Shown one piece after another: positions 33,593 to 42,387 of a stretch of 64,000 bases of DNA (position 1 is the stretch's first letter; every line of letters starts with the position of its first letter). The DNA lies in assembly GCF_000429065.1 (NCBI RefSeq), contig NZ_KE386844.1:1-64000 (forward strand). The letters run 5' to 3'. A program made the position numbers and the translations under genes. The notes under the pieces were generated by a model. It was not told where the DNA came from, did not search any database, and saw nothing but the letters and a program-made list of their open reading frames with translations. The stretch comes from Silanimonas lenta DSM 16282. GTDB taxonomy: Bacteria > Pseudomonadota > Gammaproteobacteria > Xanthomonadales > Xanthomonadaceae.

Positions 33593-35266
33593 TCAGGGCC
33601 GACGCATCGCCTCCACCGCCGCGCGCAGCGCCAGGGCGGTGAGCGGCCGCTCGTAGAGATACACCTGCACGCCGTTCGCCGGCACCCGGGCCTCGAAGGC
33701 CTCACCCTCGCGCAGCTCCAGCGTGCGGCCCTCCAGGGCCTCGCGCCAGCGCCCCGGCTGCAGGGGACCGGTGAGCCGGAACTCGGCCGCCGCATCGCCC
33801 TTGTTCAGCAGCACCAGCGCCGTCTGCGCCACCGCGCCCTGCTCGTACACGCGGTAGAAGGCCGCGCGCTCGCCCTCGAACAGCAGGTTGAGCTGCAGGC
33901 CGCGCTGCAGGGCCGGGGTCTGGGCACGCAGCCGGGCGATGCGCCGCAGCGCCTGGTGGATGGGATGTGCCGGCGCGGCGTCGATGCGTGCCTGGCCGAA
34001 GTAATTGCGGTTGCCGGCATGCTCGGCGGTGCCGCGCTCGAAGCCGATCTCCGAGCCGTAGTAGACGACCGGGATGCCGCGCACCGTGAACAGCAGGTTG
34101 TGGGCATTGATGAAACCGGCATCGTCGGCGTCCAGCCGCGGCATGTCGTGGTTGTCGTGGAAGGTCATCAGCTCGTAGGGGTTGGCATAGGGCCCGCCCT
34201 CGAGGAACAGCACCCGCTCGATGGCCTCGAAGCCGGTGCGCGGCCGGCCGAACACCTCACCCATGGCCTTCTGCAGCGGGAAGTCGAGCACGGCGATGCC
34301 GCCGTTCTCCGGCCGGGTGAAGGCCCCCAGTACCTCGGGGTCGTAGTCGAAGGCCTCGCCGAACAGGAAGAAGCCCGGGTGCACGGCGCGGATGCGGTCG
34401 GTGAAGCGCTTCCAGAACGAATGCGGCATGTGCTTGATGGTGTCCACCCGGAAGGCATCGGCGCCCTCCTCGATCCACTTGAGGTAGGCGGCCACGAAGT
34501 ACTCCAGCACCGCCGGGTTGTCTTCGTTGAAGTCGGCGAGCTGGGCGATGTCGGGCTTCGTATTGAAGAAGGCGTGCAGCGGCTCTCTGTCCGGGCGCAG
34601 GCGCTTCGGATGCAGGTTCTGGTGGTCGGCCAGCAGCCGGCCCTCGGCGTCGAAGAGCTTGCCGAAGTCGTCGCGCTGCGCCGGCGCGCCGAAGGCCGGC
34701 GAGCCGTGGTTCAGCACGATGTCGAGCACGGTCTTGAGGCCGCGGGCGCGCAGGCCCTCGGTGAGCTCGCGGAAGCCCAGGCCCTCGCTCGGCCAGTGCT
34801 CGTCCACGCGGAAGAAGTTGGTGCCCCAGTAGCCGTGATAGCCGGTCTTGCCGCGATCGGTGAAGTGCCCGCCCCAGACCACCGCCTCGCCGCCGGAGAA
34901 GGCCTCGTTGGGGTTCTCGACGATGGGCGAGAGCCAGACCGCGCCGAAGCCCATGTCGCGGATGTAGCCGGCGTTGTCGAGCAGGCCGCGGAAATCACCG
35001 CCAAGATAGCCGGCGTTGTCGGTGCGGCCCGGCGGCGCGCCGGGCGTCACCCGGTCGAAAGTGCCGTGGTCCGGCAGGCCCTGTTCGCGCTGGTCGTTCG
35101 TAGGATCGCCGTTGACGAAGCGGTCGGTGAGCACGAAATACACCGCATGCTCGGCCATCGGCTCGGTGGTGCCGACGAGGTCCTGGCGCACCGGGCTGCC
35201 CGTTTGGGCGGCGACCGGCGCGACGAGCAGGGCGGCGAGCAGCAGGGGCAGCGGGAGCAGGCGCAT
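33593..35266 (-). CDS. Secreted alpha-amylase family (GH13) glycosidase
   Basis: A 557-residue exported glycoside hydrolase with a signal peptide ending near VAAQ (residue 21). The GH13 barrel motifs are complete: DIVLNHG, DAFRVDTIKH with the nucleophile aspartate, FGEAFDY with the acid/base glutamate, and TFHDNHD with the transition-state aspartate. The C-terminal 90 residues are a beta-sandwich domain C. It would hydrolyse alpha-1,4-glucans outside the cell, feeding glucose to the adjacent glucokinase/Entner-Doudoroff genes. It is convergent with the DUF442 gene across 12 bases. Confidence 0.93.
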   Translation of the reverse strand: MRLLPLPLLLAALLVAPVAAQTGSPVRQDLVGTTEPMAEHAVYFVLTDRFVNGDPTNDQREQGLPDHGTFDRVTPGAPPGRTDNAGYLGGDFRGLLDNAGYIRDMGFGAVWLSPIVENPNEAFSGGEAVVWGGHFTDRGKTGYHGYWGTNFFRVDEHWPSEGLGFRELTEGLRARGLKTVLDIVLNHGSPAFGAPAQRDDFGKLFDAEGRLLADHQNLHPKRLRPDREPLHAFFNTKPDIAQLADFNEDNPAVLEYFVAAYLKWIEEGADAFRVDTIKHMPHSFWKRFTDRIRAVHPGFFLFGEAFDYDPEVLGAFTRPENGGIAVLDFPLQKAMGEVFGRPRTGFEAIERVLFLEGGPYANPYELMTFHDNHDMPRLDADDAGFINAHNLLFTVRGIPVVYYGSEIGFERGTAEHAGNRNYFGQARIDAAPAHPIHQALRRIARLRAQTPALQRGLQLNLLFEGERAAFYRVYEQGAVAQTALVLLNKGDAAAEFRLTGPLQPGRWREALEGRTLELREGEAFEARVPANGVQVYLYERPLTALALRAAVEAMRRP

Positions 35267-35367
35267 TCATCGCCTCGTCGGCAGTGAGGGAGCCCCGAGT
35301 GTAGCCAGCCCGCGCCGCAGCGCCGCCCCGGGCGGCGCGGGATGCAATCGAATGCAGCGAAGAGCGC

Positions 35368-37536
35368 CTAGTTCCCCTTCTCCACCCCCAACTGGTCGAG
35401 CATGAAGGCGTAGTACTCGGCGGCCTCGGCGAAGCGGCGGAAGCGCCCCGACTTGCCGCCGTGGCCGGCTTCCATGTTGGTGCGGAAGACGAGGAGATTG
35501 TCGTCGGTCTTCTTCGCCCGCAGCCGGGCCACGTACTTCGCCGGCTCCCAGTACTGCACCTGCGAATCCCAGAGGCCGGTGCCGACGAACATCGCCGGGT
35601 AGGCCTTGGCCTCGATCTGGTCGTAGGGCGAGTAGGAGAGCATGTAGGCGTAGAAATCCTCCTGCTCGGGGTTGCCCCACTCGTCGTACTCGTTGGTAGT
35701 GAGCGGGATGCTGGGGTCGAGCATGGTGGTCACCACGTCGACGAAGGGCACCAGCGAGAGCATCACCCGGTACTTCTCCGGCGCCATATTGGCCACCGCG
35801 CCCATCAGCAGGCCGCCGGCGCTGCCGCCCATGGCCGCCACCCGGTCCTTCGCCGCGTAGCCGTTCGCCACCAGCCAGTCGGTCACGTCGATGAAGTCGG
35901 TGAAGGTGTTCTTCTTGTTGAACAGCTTTCCGTCGTCGTACCAGGCGCGGCCCAGTTCCTGCCCGCCGCGGATGTGGGCCAGGGCATAGACCACGCCGCG
36001 GTCGAGCAGCGAGGGCAGCTGCACCGAGAAGCGCGGGTCCTGCGAACTGCCGTAGCTGCCGTAGGCGTACTGCAGCATCGGGGCCGTGCCGTCCTTCGCC
36101 AGGCCCTTGCGGTAGACCAGCGAGACCGGGATGCGGGCCTTGCCGTCGCGGGCCGGCACCCAGACGCGCTCGGTGACATAGTTGGCGGGGTCATAGCCCC
36201 CCAGCACCGGGTCGCGCTTCAGCAGCCGGCGCTCGCCGGTCTCGACGTTCACCTCGTAGGTGGTGTTCGGGGTGGTGAAGGAGGTGTAGGTGTAGCGCAC
36301 CCACGGGGTATCGGGCATCGGGTTCATGCCAAGGCCCATGGTGTAGGCCGGCTCGTCGGACTTGACGTACTGGCTCTCGCCGCCGTCCTTGAGGATGCGG
36401 ATGCGGCGCAGGCCTTCCGAGCGCTCGCCGATGGCCATGAAGCCGTCGAACAGCTCGATGCCCTCGATCAGCACGTCGTCCTTGTGCGGCACCAGCTCGC
36501 GCCAGTTCTCGCGGCTGCCGAGCGCGTCCTCGGCCGCGGTCATGATGCGGTAGTTCGGCGCCTGCCAGTTGGTGGTGATGACCCAGCGGCCGGCGTAGTG
36601 GTCGGCGTTGTACTCCACGTCGCGCTCGCGCGGGGCGATCACGAAGAACTCGCCGGGCTCGGAAGCCCTGGTGCAGCGCTGCTCCGAGGACACCGTGCTC
36701 TGCACGCCAATGCAGATGTACTGCTTCGAGCGGGTGCGGCCGATGCCCATGTAGAAGCTGGTGTCGGCCTCGGTGTAGACGGTCTTGTCCTGCGAGACCG
36801 GAGTGCCGATGACATGCGTCTTGACGTGGGTGGTGAGCAGGGTCTTGGGGTCGTTCTCGACGTACCAGATCGTCCGGTTGTCGTCGCCCCAGACGATGTT
36901 GGCGCTGGCCCCGGTCACGGCCTCGTCCAGCAGCTCGCCGCTGGCGATGTCCTTGACCTTGATCGTGTACTGGCGGCGGCCGTTGAGGTCTTCGGCCCAG
37001 GCCAGCTTCGTGCCATCGGGGCTCACCTCCCAGGTGCCGACCTGGAAGAAGTCCTTGCCGGCGGCCATGGCGTTCTGGTCGAGCAGGATTTCCTCCGGCG
37101 CCTCCATCGTGCCCTTGCGGCGGGCCACGATGGGATAGTCCTTCCCGGCCTCGAAGCGCGAGTAGTACCAGTAGCCATCCTCGAAGTAGGGCACGCTGGC
37201 ATCGTCCTGCTGGATGCGGCCGACGATCTCGTCGTAGAGGCGCTGCTTCAGCGGCGCGAGCGGCGCCAGTACGGCATCGGCGTAGGCGTTCTCGGCCTCG
37301 AGATAGGCCAGCATCTCCGGATTGGTGCGCGTATCGTCGCGCAGCCAGTAGTACTCGTCGATGCGCACGGCGCCATGCGGCGCCTTCACCTCGTGCGGGC
37401 GCTTCTCCGCCACCGGCGGCGCAGGCAGCGCGGCGGAGGCCAGCGGCGCGGCAAGGCCGGCGGCAAGGGCGAGGCCCAGGGGGGCGAAGGACTGGCGGCG
37501 CGGCAGGGCGCGGGCAGGGCGGGGGGACATCGGCAT
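35368..37536 (-). CDS. S9-family oligopeptidase (oligopeptidase B-like)
   Basis: A 722-residue serine peptidase. The N-terminus is an export signal with twin basic residues and a hydrophobic run ending ASAALPA (about residue 37). A seven-bladed beta-propeller (about 45-440) is followed by an alpha/beta hydrolase domain with the serine in GGSAGGLLMG, the aspartate in GLWDSQVQYW and the histidine in EAGHGGKSG. The sequence EYYWLRDDTR at the start and NEYDEWGNP near the end are oligopeptidase B signatures. The start ATG overlaps the stop of the preceding peptidase gene (TGATG). It cuts short peptides after basic residues in known members. Confidence 0.9.
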   Translation of the reverse strand: MPMSPRPARALPRRQSFAPLGLALAAGLAAPLASAALPAPPVAEKRPHEVKAPHGAVRIDEYYWLRDDTRTNPEMLAYLEAENAYADAVLAPLAPLKQRLYDEIVGRIQQDDASVPYFEDGYWYYSRFEAGKDYPIVARRKGTMEAPEEILLDQNAMAAGKDFFQVGTWEVSPDGTKLAWAEDLNGRRQYTIKVKDIASGELLDEAVTGASANIVWGDDNRTIWYVENDPKTLLTTHVKTHVIGTPVSQDKTVYTEADTSFYMGIGRTRSKQYICIGVQSTVSSEQRCTRASEPGEFFVIAPRERDVEYNADHYAGRWVITTNWQAPNYRIMTAAEDALGSRENWRELVPHKDDVLIEGIELFDGFMAIGERSEGLRRIRILKDGGESQYVKSDEPAYTMGLGMNPMPDTPWVRYTYTSFTTPNTTYEVNVETGERRLLKRDPVLGGYDPANYVTERVWVPARDGKARIPVSLVYRKGLAKDGTAPMLQYAYGSYGSSQDPRFSVQLPSLLDRGVVYALAHIRGGQELGRAWYDDGKLFNKKNTFTDFIDVTDWLVANGYAAKDRVAAMGGSAGGLLMGAVANMAPEKYRVMLSLVPFVDVVTTMLDPSIPLTTNEYDEWGNPEQEDFYAYMLSYSPYDQIEAKAYPAMFVGTGLWDSQVQYWEPAKYVARLRAKKTDDNLLVFRTNMEAGHGGKSGRFRRFAEAAEYYAFMLDQLGVEKGN

Positions 37537-39644
37537 CACTCCGTGAACAGCGTCTTCTTGAGGAAGGTGTAGGCAAGCGCGTTCATGTAGGCGCTCTGGG
37601 CATTGTTGGCAGCGCCACCGTGGCCCCCCTCGATGTTCTCGTAGTAGTAGACCGGGTGGCCCATCGACTGCATCAGCGCGAACATCTTGCGGGCGTGGCC
37701 GGGGTGCACGCGGTCGTCGCGGGTGGAGGTGGTGAACAGCACCGGCGGATATTTCACGTCCGGCTTCACGTTGTGGTAGGGCGAGAAGCGGCGGATGAAC
37801 TCCCACTGCGCCGGATCATCCGGGTTGCCGTACTCGGCCATCCACGAGGCACCGGCCAGCAGCTGGTTGTAGCGGCGCATGTCGAGCAGGGGCACCTGGC
37901 AGACCACGGCGCCGAACAGCTCCGGGTAGAGCACGGTCATGTTGCCGACCAAAAGGCCGCCGTTGCTGCCGCCCTGGATGCCGAGATGCTTCGGCGAGGT
38001 GATGCCGCGCTGGATCAGGTCTTCCGCCACGGCAGCGAAGTCCTCGTAGGCACGCAGGCGGTTCTCCTTCAGCGCCGCCTGGTGCCAGCGCGGGCCGTAC
38101 TCGCCGCCGCCGCGGATGTTGGCCACCACGTACACCCCGCCCTCGCTGAGCCAGGCACGGCCGACCGCGGCCGAATAGGACGGGGTGAGCGAGATCTCGA
38201 AGCCGCCGTAGCCGTAGAGCAGGGTCGGGTTCCTGCCGTTCTTCGGAAGGTCCTTCCGCGCCACCATGAAGTAGGGCACGCGGGTACCATCCTTGCTGGT
38301 GGCGAAGTGCTGGCTGATCTCGAGGCCGGTGGCGTCGAAGAAGGCCGGGAGCTGCTTCAGCGGCTCTGGCGCGCGGCCGATGCTGCCCATCATCAGGGTG
38401 GTGGGCGTGAGGTAGTCGGTGACGGTGAGGAAATAGTCGTCGCCCTCATCGGCATCCACCGGGGAGAGCGAGACCGTGCCGAAGGCCGGGGCCCCCGCCA
38501 GCGGCTCGCGGCTCCAGCGGCCATTGGCGTAGGTGAGCACGTAGAGGCGGTTCTTCACGTCCTCGAGCACGTTGAGCACGAGGTGGTTACGGGTGGGCGA
38601 CATGCCAGCGAGCGCCGTGGTGGCGCTGGGCTCGAACAGCAGGTCGAAGTCGCGGCCACCGGCCATGAAGTCGTCGAACCTGGTGGCGATCAGCGCGCCC
38701 TTGGGATAGGTGCGGCCGCCCACCGTGTAGTCCTCGCGCAGCTCCAGCACCAGCCATTCGCGGTAGACGCTCTTGCTGGCGCTGTTGGGGGCGTCGATCT
38801 TCGTGAGGCTGCCATCGGCGCCGCGCAGGTAGAGCTCGTCGTTGTAGAAGGCCAGGGTGCGGCTGACGAAGTCGCGCTCGAAGCCGGGGGTAAGATCGCG
38901 GTAGCCGGCGATGTACATGTCATCGGCCTTGCCCTCGTACACCACCTTCGCCTCGGAAAGCGGCGTGCCGCGCCGCCACTCCTTCACGATGCGCGGGTAG
39001 CCCGAACGGGTCATCGAGCCGGGCCCGAAATCGGTATAGACATAGACGCTGTCGGCGTCACGCCAGGCCACGCCGCCCTTGGCCTCGGGCAGCACGAAGC
39101 CATCCTCGACGAAGCGGCGGCTGGCCATGTCCCATTCGCGTACCACGATGGCATCGGCGCCGCCGCGCGAGAGCGAGACGAGGCAGCGCGCGTAGGCCGG
39201 GCGCAGGCAGTTGGCGCCGCGCCACACCCAGTTCATGTTCTCGGCCTGGTTGATGGCGTCGAGGTCGATCAGTACCTCCCAGGCCGGCTCGGGCTTGCGG
39301 TACTCCTCCAGCGTGGTGCGCCGCCACAGGCCGGCCGGGTTCTTGGCGTCGCGCCAGAAGTTGTAGAAGTACTCGCCCTGCTTGCTGACGAAGGGAATGC
39401 GCGCATTCGAATCGAGGATGGCGAGCAGGTCGGTGCGCAGTGCCTGGAAGCCGGGCTCGGCCTCCAGCAGGGCCGTGGTGGTGGCGTTCTGCTCGCGCAC
39501 CCAGTCGAGCGGACGCTGGCCTTCCACCTCTTCCAGCCAGAGCCAGGGATCGGCGGGAGCGGGGGCAGGATCGGCGGCGGACAGGGCGCTGGTCATCAGG
39601 GCGGCGGCAAGCGTGATCGCGAGGGGGAGGCGGCGGGAACGCAT
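37536..39644 (-). CDS. S9-family prolyl oligopeptidase
   Basis: A 702-residue exported prolyl oligopeptidase with a signal peptide ending near LSAA (residue 23). The propeller (about 70-400) and hydrolase domains are both complete. Serine is in GGSNGGLLVG, aspartate in STRDDRVHP and histidine in EGGHGGAANN. NIRGGGEYGPRWHQA is the typical loop of this branch. It is a different subfamily from the next gene, with which it is translationally coupled by a one-base overlap, giving an operon of two complementary oligopeptidases. The start is set by the signal peptide; the open frame extends 237 codons upstream without homology. Confidence 0.92.
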   Translation of the reverse strand: MRSRRLPLAITLAAALMTSALSAADPAPAPADPWLWLEEVEGQRPLDWVREQNATTTALLEAEPGFQALRTDLLAILDSNARIPFVSKQGEYFYNFWRDAKNPAGLWRRTTLEEYRKPEPAWEVLIDLDAINQAENMNWVWRGANCLRPAYARCLVSLSRGGADAIVVREWDMASRRFVEDGFVLPEAKGGVAWRDADSVYVYTDFGPGSMTRSGYPRIVKEWRRGTPLSEAKVVYEGKADDMYIAGYRDLTPGFERDFVSRTLAFYNDELYLRGADGSLTKIDAPNSASKSVYREWLVLELREDYTVGGRTYPKGALIATRFDDFMAGGRDFDLLFEPSATTALAGMSPTRNHLVLNVLEDVKNRLYVLTYANGRWSREPLAGAPAFGTVSLSPVDADEGDDYFLTVTDYLTPTTLMMGSIGRAPEPLKQLPAFFDATGLEISQHFATSKDGTRVPYFMVARKDLPKNGRNPTLLYGYGGFEISLTPSYSAAVGRAWLSEGGVYVVANIRGGGEYGPRWHQAALKENRLRAYEDFAAVAEDLIQRGITSPKHLGIQGGSNGGLLVGNMTVLYPELFGAVVCQVPLLDMRRYNQLLAGASWMAEYGNPDDPAQWEFIRRFSPYHNVKPDVKYPPVLFTTSTRDDRVHPGHARKMFALMQSMGHPVYYYENIEGGHGGAANNAQSAYMNALAYTFLKKTLFTE

Positions 39645-39773
39645 GGGGTCTCCACGGGGGCCGGATGGGAAGGCCCGAGCATACCCCCCGCCCCCTGCCC
39701 GGCCCGCATGACCAAAGTCACGGGGCGTTCGCTCCCGCCGCGCGAGGCTCGCGTGGTTCCTCGGGAGACCGCC

Positions 39774-40337
39774 ATGCGCCGCCTTCGCCACGCCGCCCTC
39801 ACCTTGCTTGCCGCGCTGCTGCTCGGCGCCTGCACCCACGCCCCGGAGCCCCGCCCCATGCCCGCCGATGCCACCCCGCTCGACCTCCCCGCCTTCATGG
39901 GCACCTGGCATGTGGTGGCCCACGTGCCCTATTTCTTCGAGAACGGAAAAGTGGCCACACGCGACGTGTACGCCCTGCGCGAGGACGGCCGGGTGGAGAA
40001 CCTGTTCGTCTTCAGGCGCCGCTTCGACGGGCCCGACCGCACCTGGCGCGGCCTGTCCTCGGTGGTGCCGGGCAGCGGCAACCGGGAATGGAAGGTGCGC
40101 TTCGTCTGGCCCTTCTCCACCCGCCTGCAGGTGCTGGAGGTGTCGGAGGATGGCCGCACGGCCCTGCTCGCCACCCCGGACCGGAAACTCGCCTGGATCT
40201 TCTCCCGCGAGCCGGTGCTGGAGGACGGAGAGCTTCAGGCCCTGGCGCGCCGGCTCGCCGGACAGGGGGTGGATGCCCATGCCCTGCGCCGTGTGCCGCA
40301 GCAGCCGGGGCAGGAGCGCGAACCGATCCTGCGCTGA
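39774..40337 (+). CDS. Lipocalin-family lipoprotein (Blc-like)
   Basis: A 187-residue outer-membrane lipocalin. The lipobox is LLGAC (cysteine at about 20). The mature part begins the lipocalin barrel with MGTWHVVAHVPYF, which carries the conserved G-x-W motif, and continues with RWRGLSSV-type strands ending in KLAWIFSREP. Bacterial lipocalins of the Blc type bind lipids or fatty acids and are often stress-induced. It is divergent from the prolyl oligopeptidase gene. A hairpin follows the stop codon. Confidence 0.8.
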   Translation: MRRLRHAALTLLAALLLGACTHAPEPRPMPADATPLDLPAFMGTWHVVAHVPYFFENGKVATRDVYALREDGRVENLFVFRRRFDGPDRTWRGLSSVVPGSGNREWKVRFVWPFSTRLQVLEVSEDGRTALLATPDRKLAWIFSREPVLEDGELQALARRLAGQGVDAHALRRVPQQPGQEREPILR

Positions 40338-40343
40338 ACGCCA

Positions 40344-40368
40344 CCCTGCCGCCACGGTGGCGGCAGGG
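40344..40368 (+). terminator. Hairpin terminator after the lipocalin gene
   Basis: CCCTGCCGCCAC at 40344 pairs perfectly with GTGGCGGCAGGG at 40357, starting six bases after the stop codon. There is no T-run, so it may act as a partial terminator or an mRNA 3' stabiliser. Confidence 0.6.
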
Positions 40369-40415
40369 CGGGGCGCATGCTATGCCATGCGCATCCGACT
40401 GCAAGGAGCCCCGCC

Positions 40416-41411
40416 ATGCTGCCCGCCGCCCGCGCCACCCTGACCGGCCTCATGCTCGCCGCCGCGGGCCTGGCCTTCGCCCAGTCGCCACCGCCGGACG
40501 GCTACATCGGCCCGGAACTGGGCGCCGAGCCCGTACCCTCGAAGTCGCGTTCCGGCGGCTGGGGCCCCGGCGGCTGGCAGGGCGGGTGGACCTTCTGCGC
40601 CCGTGAGGGCGAGCGCTGCCAGGTGCGTGGCTGGGGCGTGGTGCGCTATGGCGCGGCGGGACGCTATGTGTACCGCGAAGTGAGGAACGCCAGCTTCCGC
40701 TGCGACAACACCCTGTTCGGCGACCCAGCCCATGGCCGCGAGAAGGCCTGCGAGGTGCGCTACTACGAGGAGGGGGGCTGGGGCGGCGGCGAGACCGGCG
40801 GCGGCTGGAGCCGCTGCGCCCGCGAGGGCGGCGTCTGCCAGGTGCAGGGCCCGGCCACCGTGCGCTTCGGCGCGGATGGCCGCTACTACGAACGCGAGGT
40901 GCGCGGCGGCCCTGTCGGCTGCGACGTACAGACCTTCGGCGACCCGGCGCCGCGGGTGACCAAGCACTGCGACGTGCGCTACGGCCATGGCGGCATCGGC
41001 CCGGGACCCGGCCCGGGCGGCGGCACCTGGACCGCCTGCGCCCGCGAGGGTGGCATCTGCCGCCTGCCGGGCCCGGCCACGGTGCGCTACGGCGCCAACG
41101 GGCAATACACCTTCCGCCGTTTCGAAGGCGGCAGCGTGAGCTGCGACAACCGCAGCTTCGGCGACCCGGCCCCGGGCCGCAGCAAGCAGTGCGAGTACCA
41201 GGCCGAGGGCTGGGGCGGCGGCGCCTGGTCCTACTGCGCCGAGGAGGACCAGTTCTGCAGCTTCCGCGGCCGCCGCGCGGTGCGTTACGCCGCGGATGAC
41301 GGGCGCGAGGTGGTGCGTTCCTTCCGCAACGGGGTGGAGTGCTCGAACCGCGCCTTCGGCACCGATCCCGCGCCCCGCCACAAGAAACGCTGCTACGTCG
41401 ACCTGCGCTGA
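40416..41411 (+). CDS. Secreted protein with four cysteine-rich repeats
   Basis: A 331-residue exported protein (signal peptide to about residue 22, AFA) built from four tandem units of 65-75 residues separated by Gly/Trp-rich linkers. Each unit follows the pattern W-x-x-C-A-x-E-x-x-x-C, then VRYGA or VRFGA with a G-x-Y, then C-D/S-N and FGDPAP ending in K-x-C. Each unit thus has four cysteines, likely two disulfides. I have seen this domain type only in uncharacterised secreted proteins; a carbohydrate-binding or lectin-like role is a guess. An AAGGAG ribosome site lies seven bases before the ATG at 40416. Confidence 0.75.
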   Translation: MLPAARATLTGLMLAAAGLAFAQSPPPDGYIGPELGAEPVPSKSRSGGWGPGGWQGGWTFCAREGERCQVRGWGVVRYGAAGRYVYREVRNASFRCDNTLFGDPAHGREKACEVRYYEEGGWGGGETGGGWSRCAREGGVCQVQGPATVRFGADGRYYEREVRGGPVGCDVQTFGDPAPRVTKHCDVRYGHGGIGPGPGPGGGTWTACAREGGICRLPGPATVRYGANGQYTFRRFEGGSVSCDNRSFGDPAPGRSKQCEYQAEGWGGGAWSYCAEEDQFCSFRGRRAVRYAADDGREVVRSFRNGVECSNRAFGTDPAPRHKKRCYVDLR

Positions 41412-41448
41412 AGGGGAAAGGCCTGGCCCGGCCGGAGGCCCGGAGGCT

Positions 41449-42387
41449 TCAGCCCGGCCAGGCGTCGAGGGCCTCGGCGGCGATGCGCCGGCCGAGCTCG
41501 CGCAGCTCGCGCGCCCGCCAGAACTCGTAGAAGCTCGCCGATTCACGCGGGATGCGGATCACGAGGTCGGGCGGATCCTGGGCGAGGTGCAGGCGCGTCA
41601 TCTGCGACTGCATGGTGTCCATCGAGCGCGACATCAGGTCGAGCAGTCCGGAAAGGCCGCCGCCCGCCGCCGAGGCGGAGGCTGTGGCGCCCGTCTCCGG
41701 CGCCGCCGCCACGCCGAACCAGGCGGCCACGCGCTGGCGCCAGCCGCTGGTGCGGCGCTCGGGCTCGTCGTCGAACATCTCGGCCTCCGGCAGGGGCGCC
41801 GGCGGGGGCGGCACAGGCCGCTCGCCGCGGGCGCTGAGATCGACCGCGATCACCGCATCGCAATGGAAGGCCCGGGTGGCCGCGAGCGGCAAGGGTGCGA
41901 GCAGGCCGCCGTCCACCAGCTCCCGGCCATTCACCACATGCGGCGTGAACACCATGGGGATGGCGATCGAGGCGCGGATGGCATCGAACAGCGGCCCGTG
42001 CTGGAACCAGACCTCGCGCTGGGTGGCAAGGTCGGTGGCCACGGCCACGAAGGGGATGGAAAGCGCCTCGATGCGGTGCTCGCCCACCAGTTCCTTCAGG
42101 GTGGCGATCACCCGCTCGCCGCGGATCAGACCGGGCGCGCCCAGGGTGAGGTCGAGCAGGCGCAGTACATCGTTGCGCTGCAGGGTCTCGACCCAGTCGC
42201 GGTAGGCGGCGAGCTGCCCGGCGGCATGGATGCCGCCGATGAGCGCGCCCATCGAGGACCCGGCCACTGCCGCCACCTGGTAGCCGCGCTCCTCCAGCAC
42301 CTCGATCACGCCGATGTGGGCGAGGCCCCGGGCCCCGCCGGCCCCGAGCGCCAGGGCGACACGGCGGCCCCTGCCCTCAGTCGCCAT
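41449..42387 (-). CDS. Patatin-like phospholipase (RssA-like)
   Basis: A 312-residue cytosolic patatin. The oxyanion motif LGAGGARGLAHIGV is followed by the nucleophile GSSMGALIGG (serine about 45) and the DGG motif in LVDGGLLAPLP with the catalytic aspartate. The C-terminal third is a low-complexity spacer and a helical tail not needed for catalysis. It would cleave acyl chains from phospholipids. The start codon overlaps the 3' end of the WYL regulator by 11 bases, so the pair is cotranscribed. Confidence 0.9.
   Translation of the reverse strand: MATEGRGRRVALALGAGGARGLAHIGVIEVLEERGYQVAAVAGSSMGALIGGIHAAGQLAAYRDWVETLQRNDVLRLLDLTLGAPGLIRGERVIATLKELVGEHRIEALSIPFVAVATDLATQREVWFQHGPLFDAIRASIAIPMVFTPHVVNGRELVDGGLLAPLPLAATRAFHCDAVIAVDLSARGERPVPPPPAPLPEAEMFDDEPERRTSGWRQRVAAWFGVAAAPETGATASASAAGGGLSGLLDLMSRSMDTMQSQMTRLHLAQDPPDLVIRIPRESASFYEFWRARELRELGRRIAAEALDAWPG

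Noticed and set aside
35300..35367. Possible terminator in the GC-rich hairpin between the amylase and oligopeptidase genes
   Set aside because: The arms are short and there is no T-run; in this composition such hairpins occur by chance.
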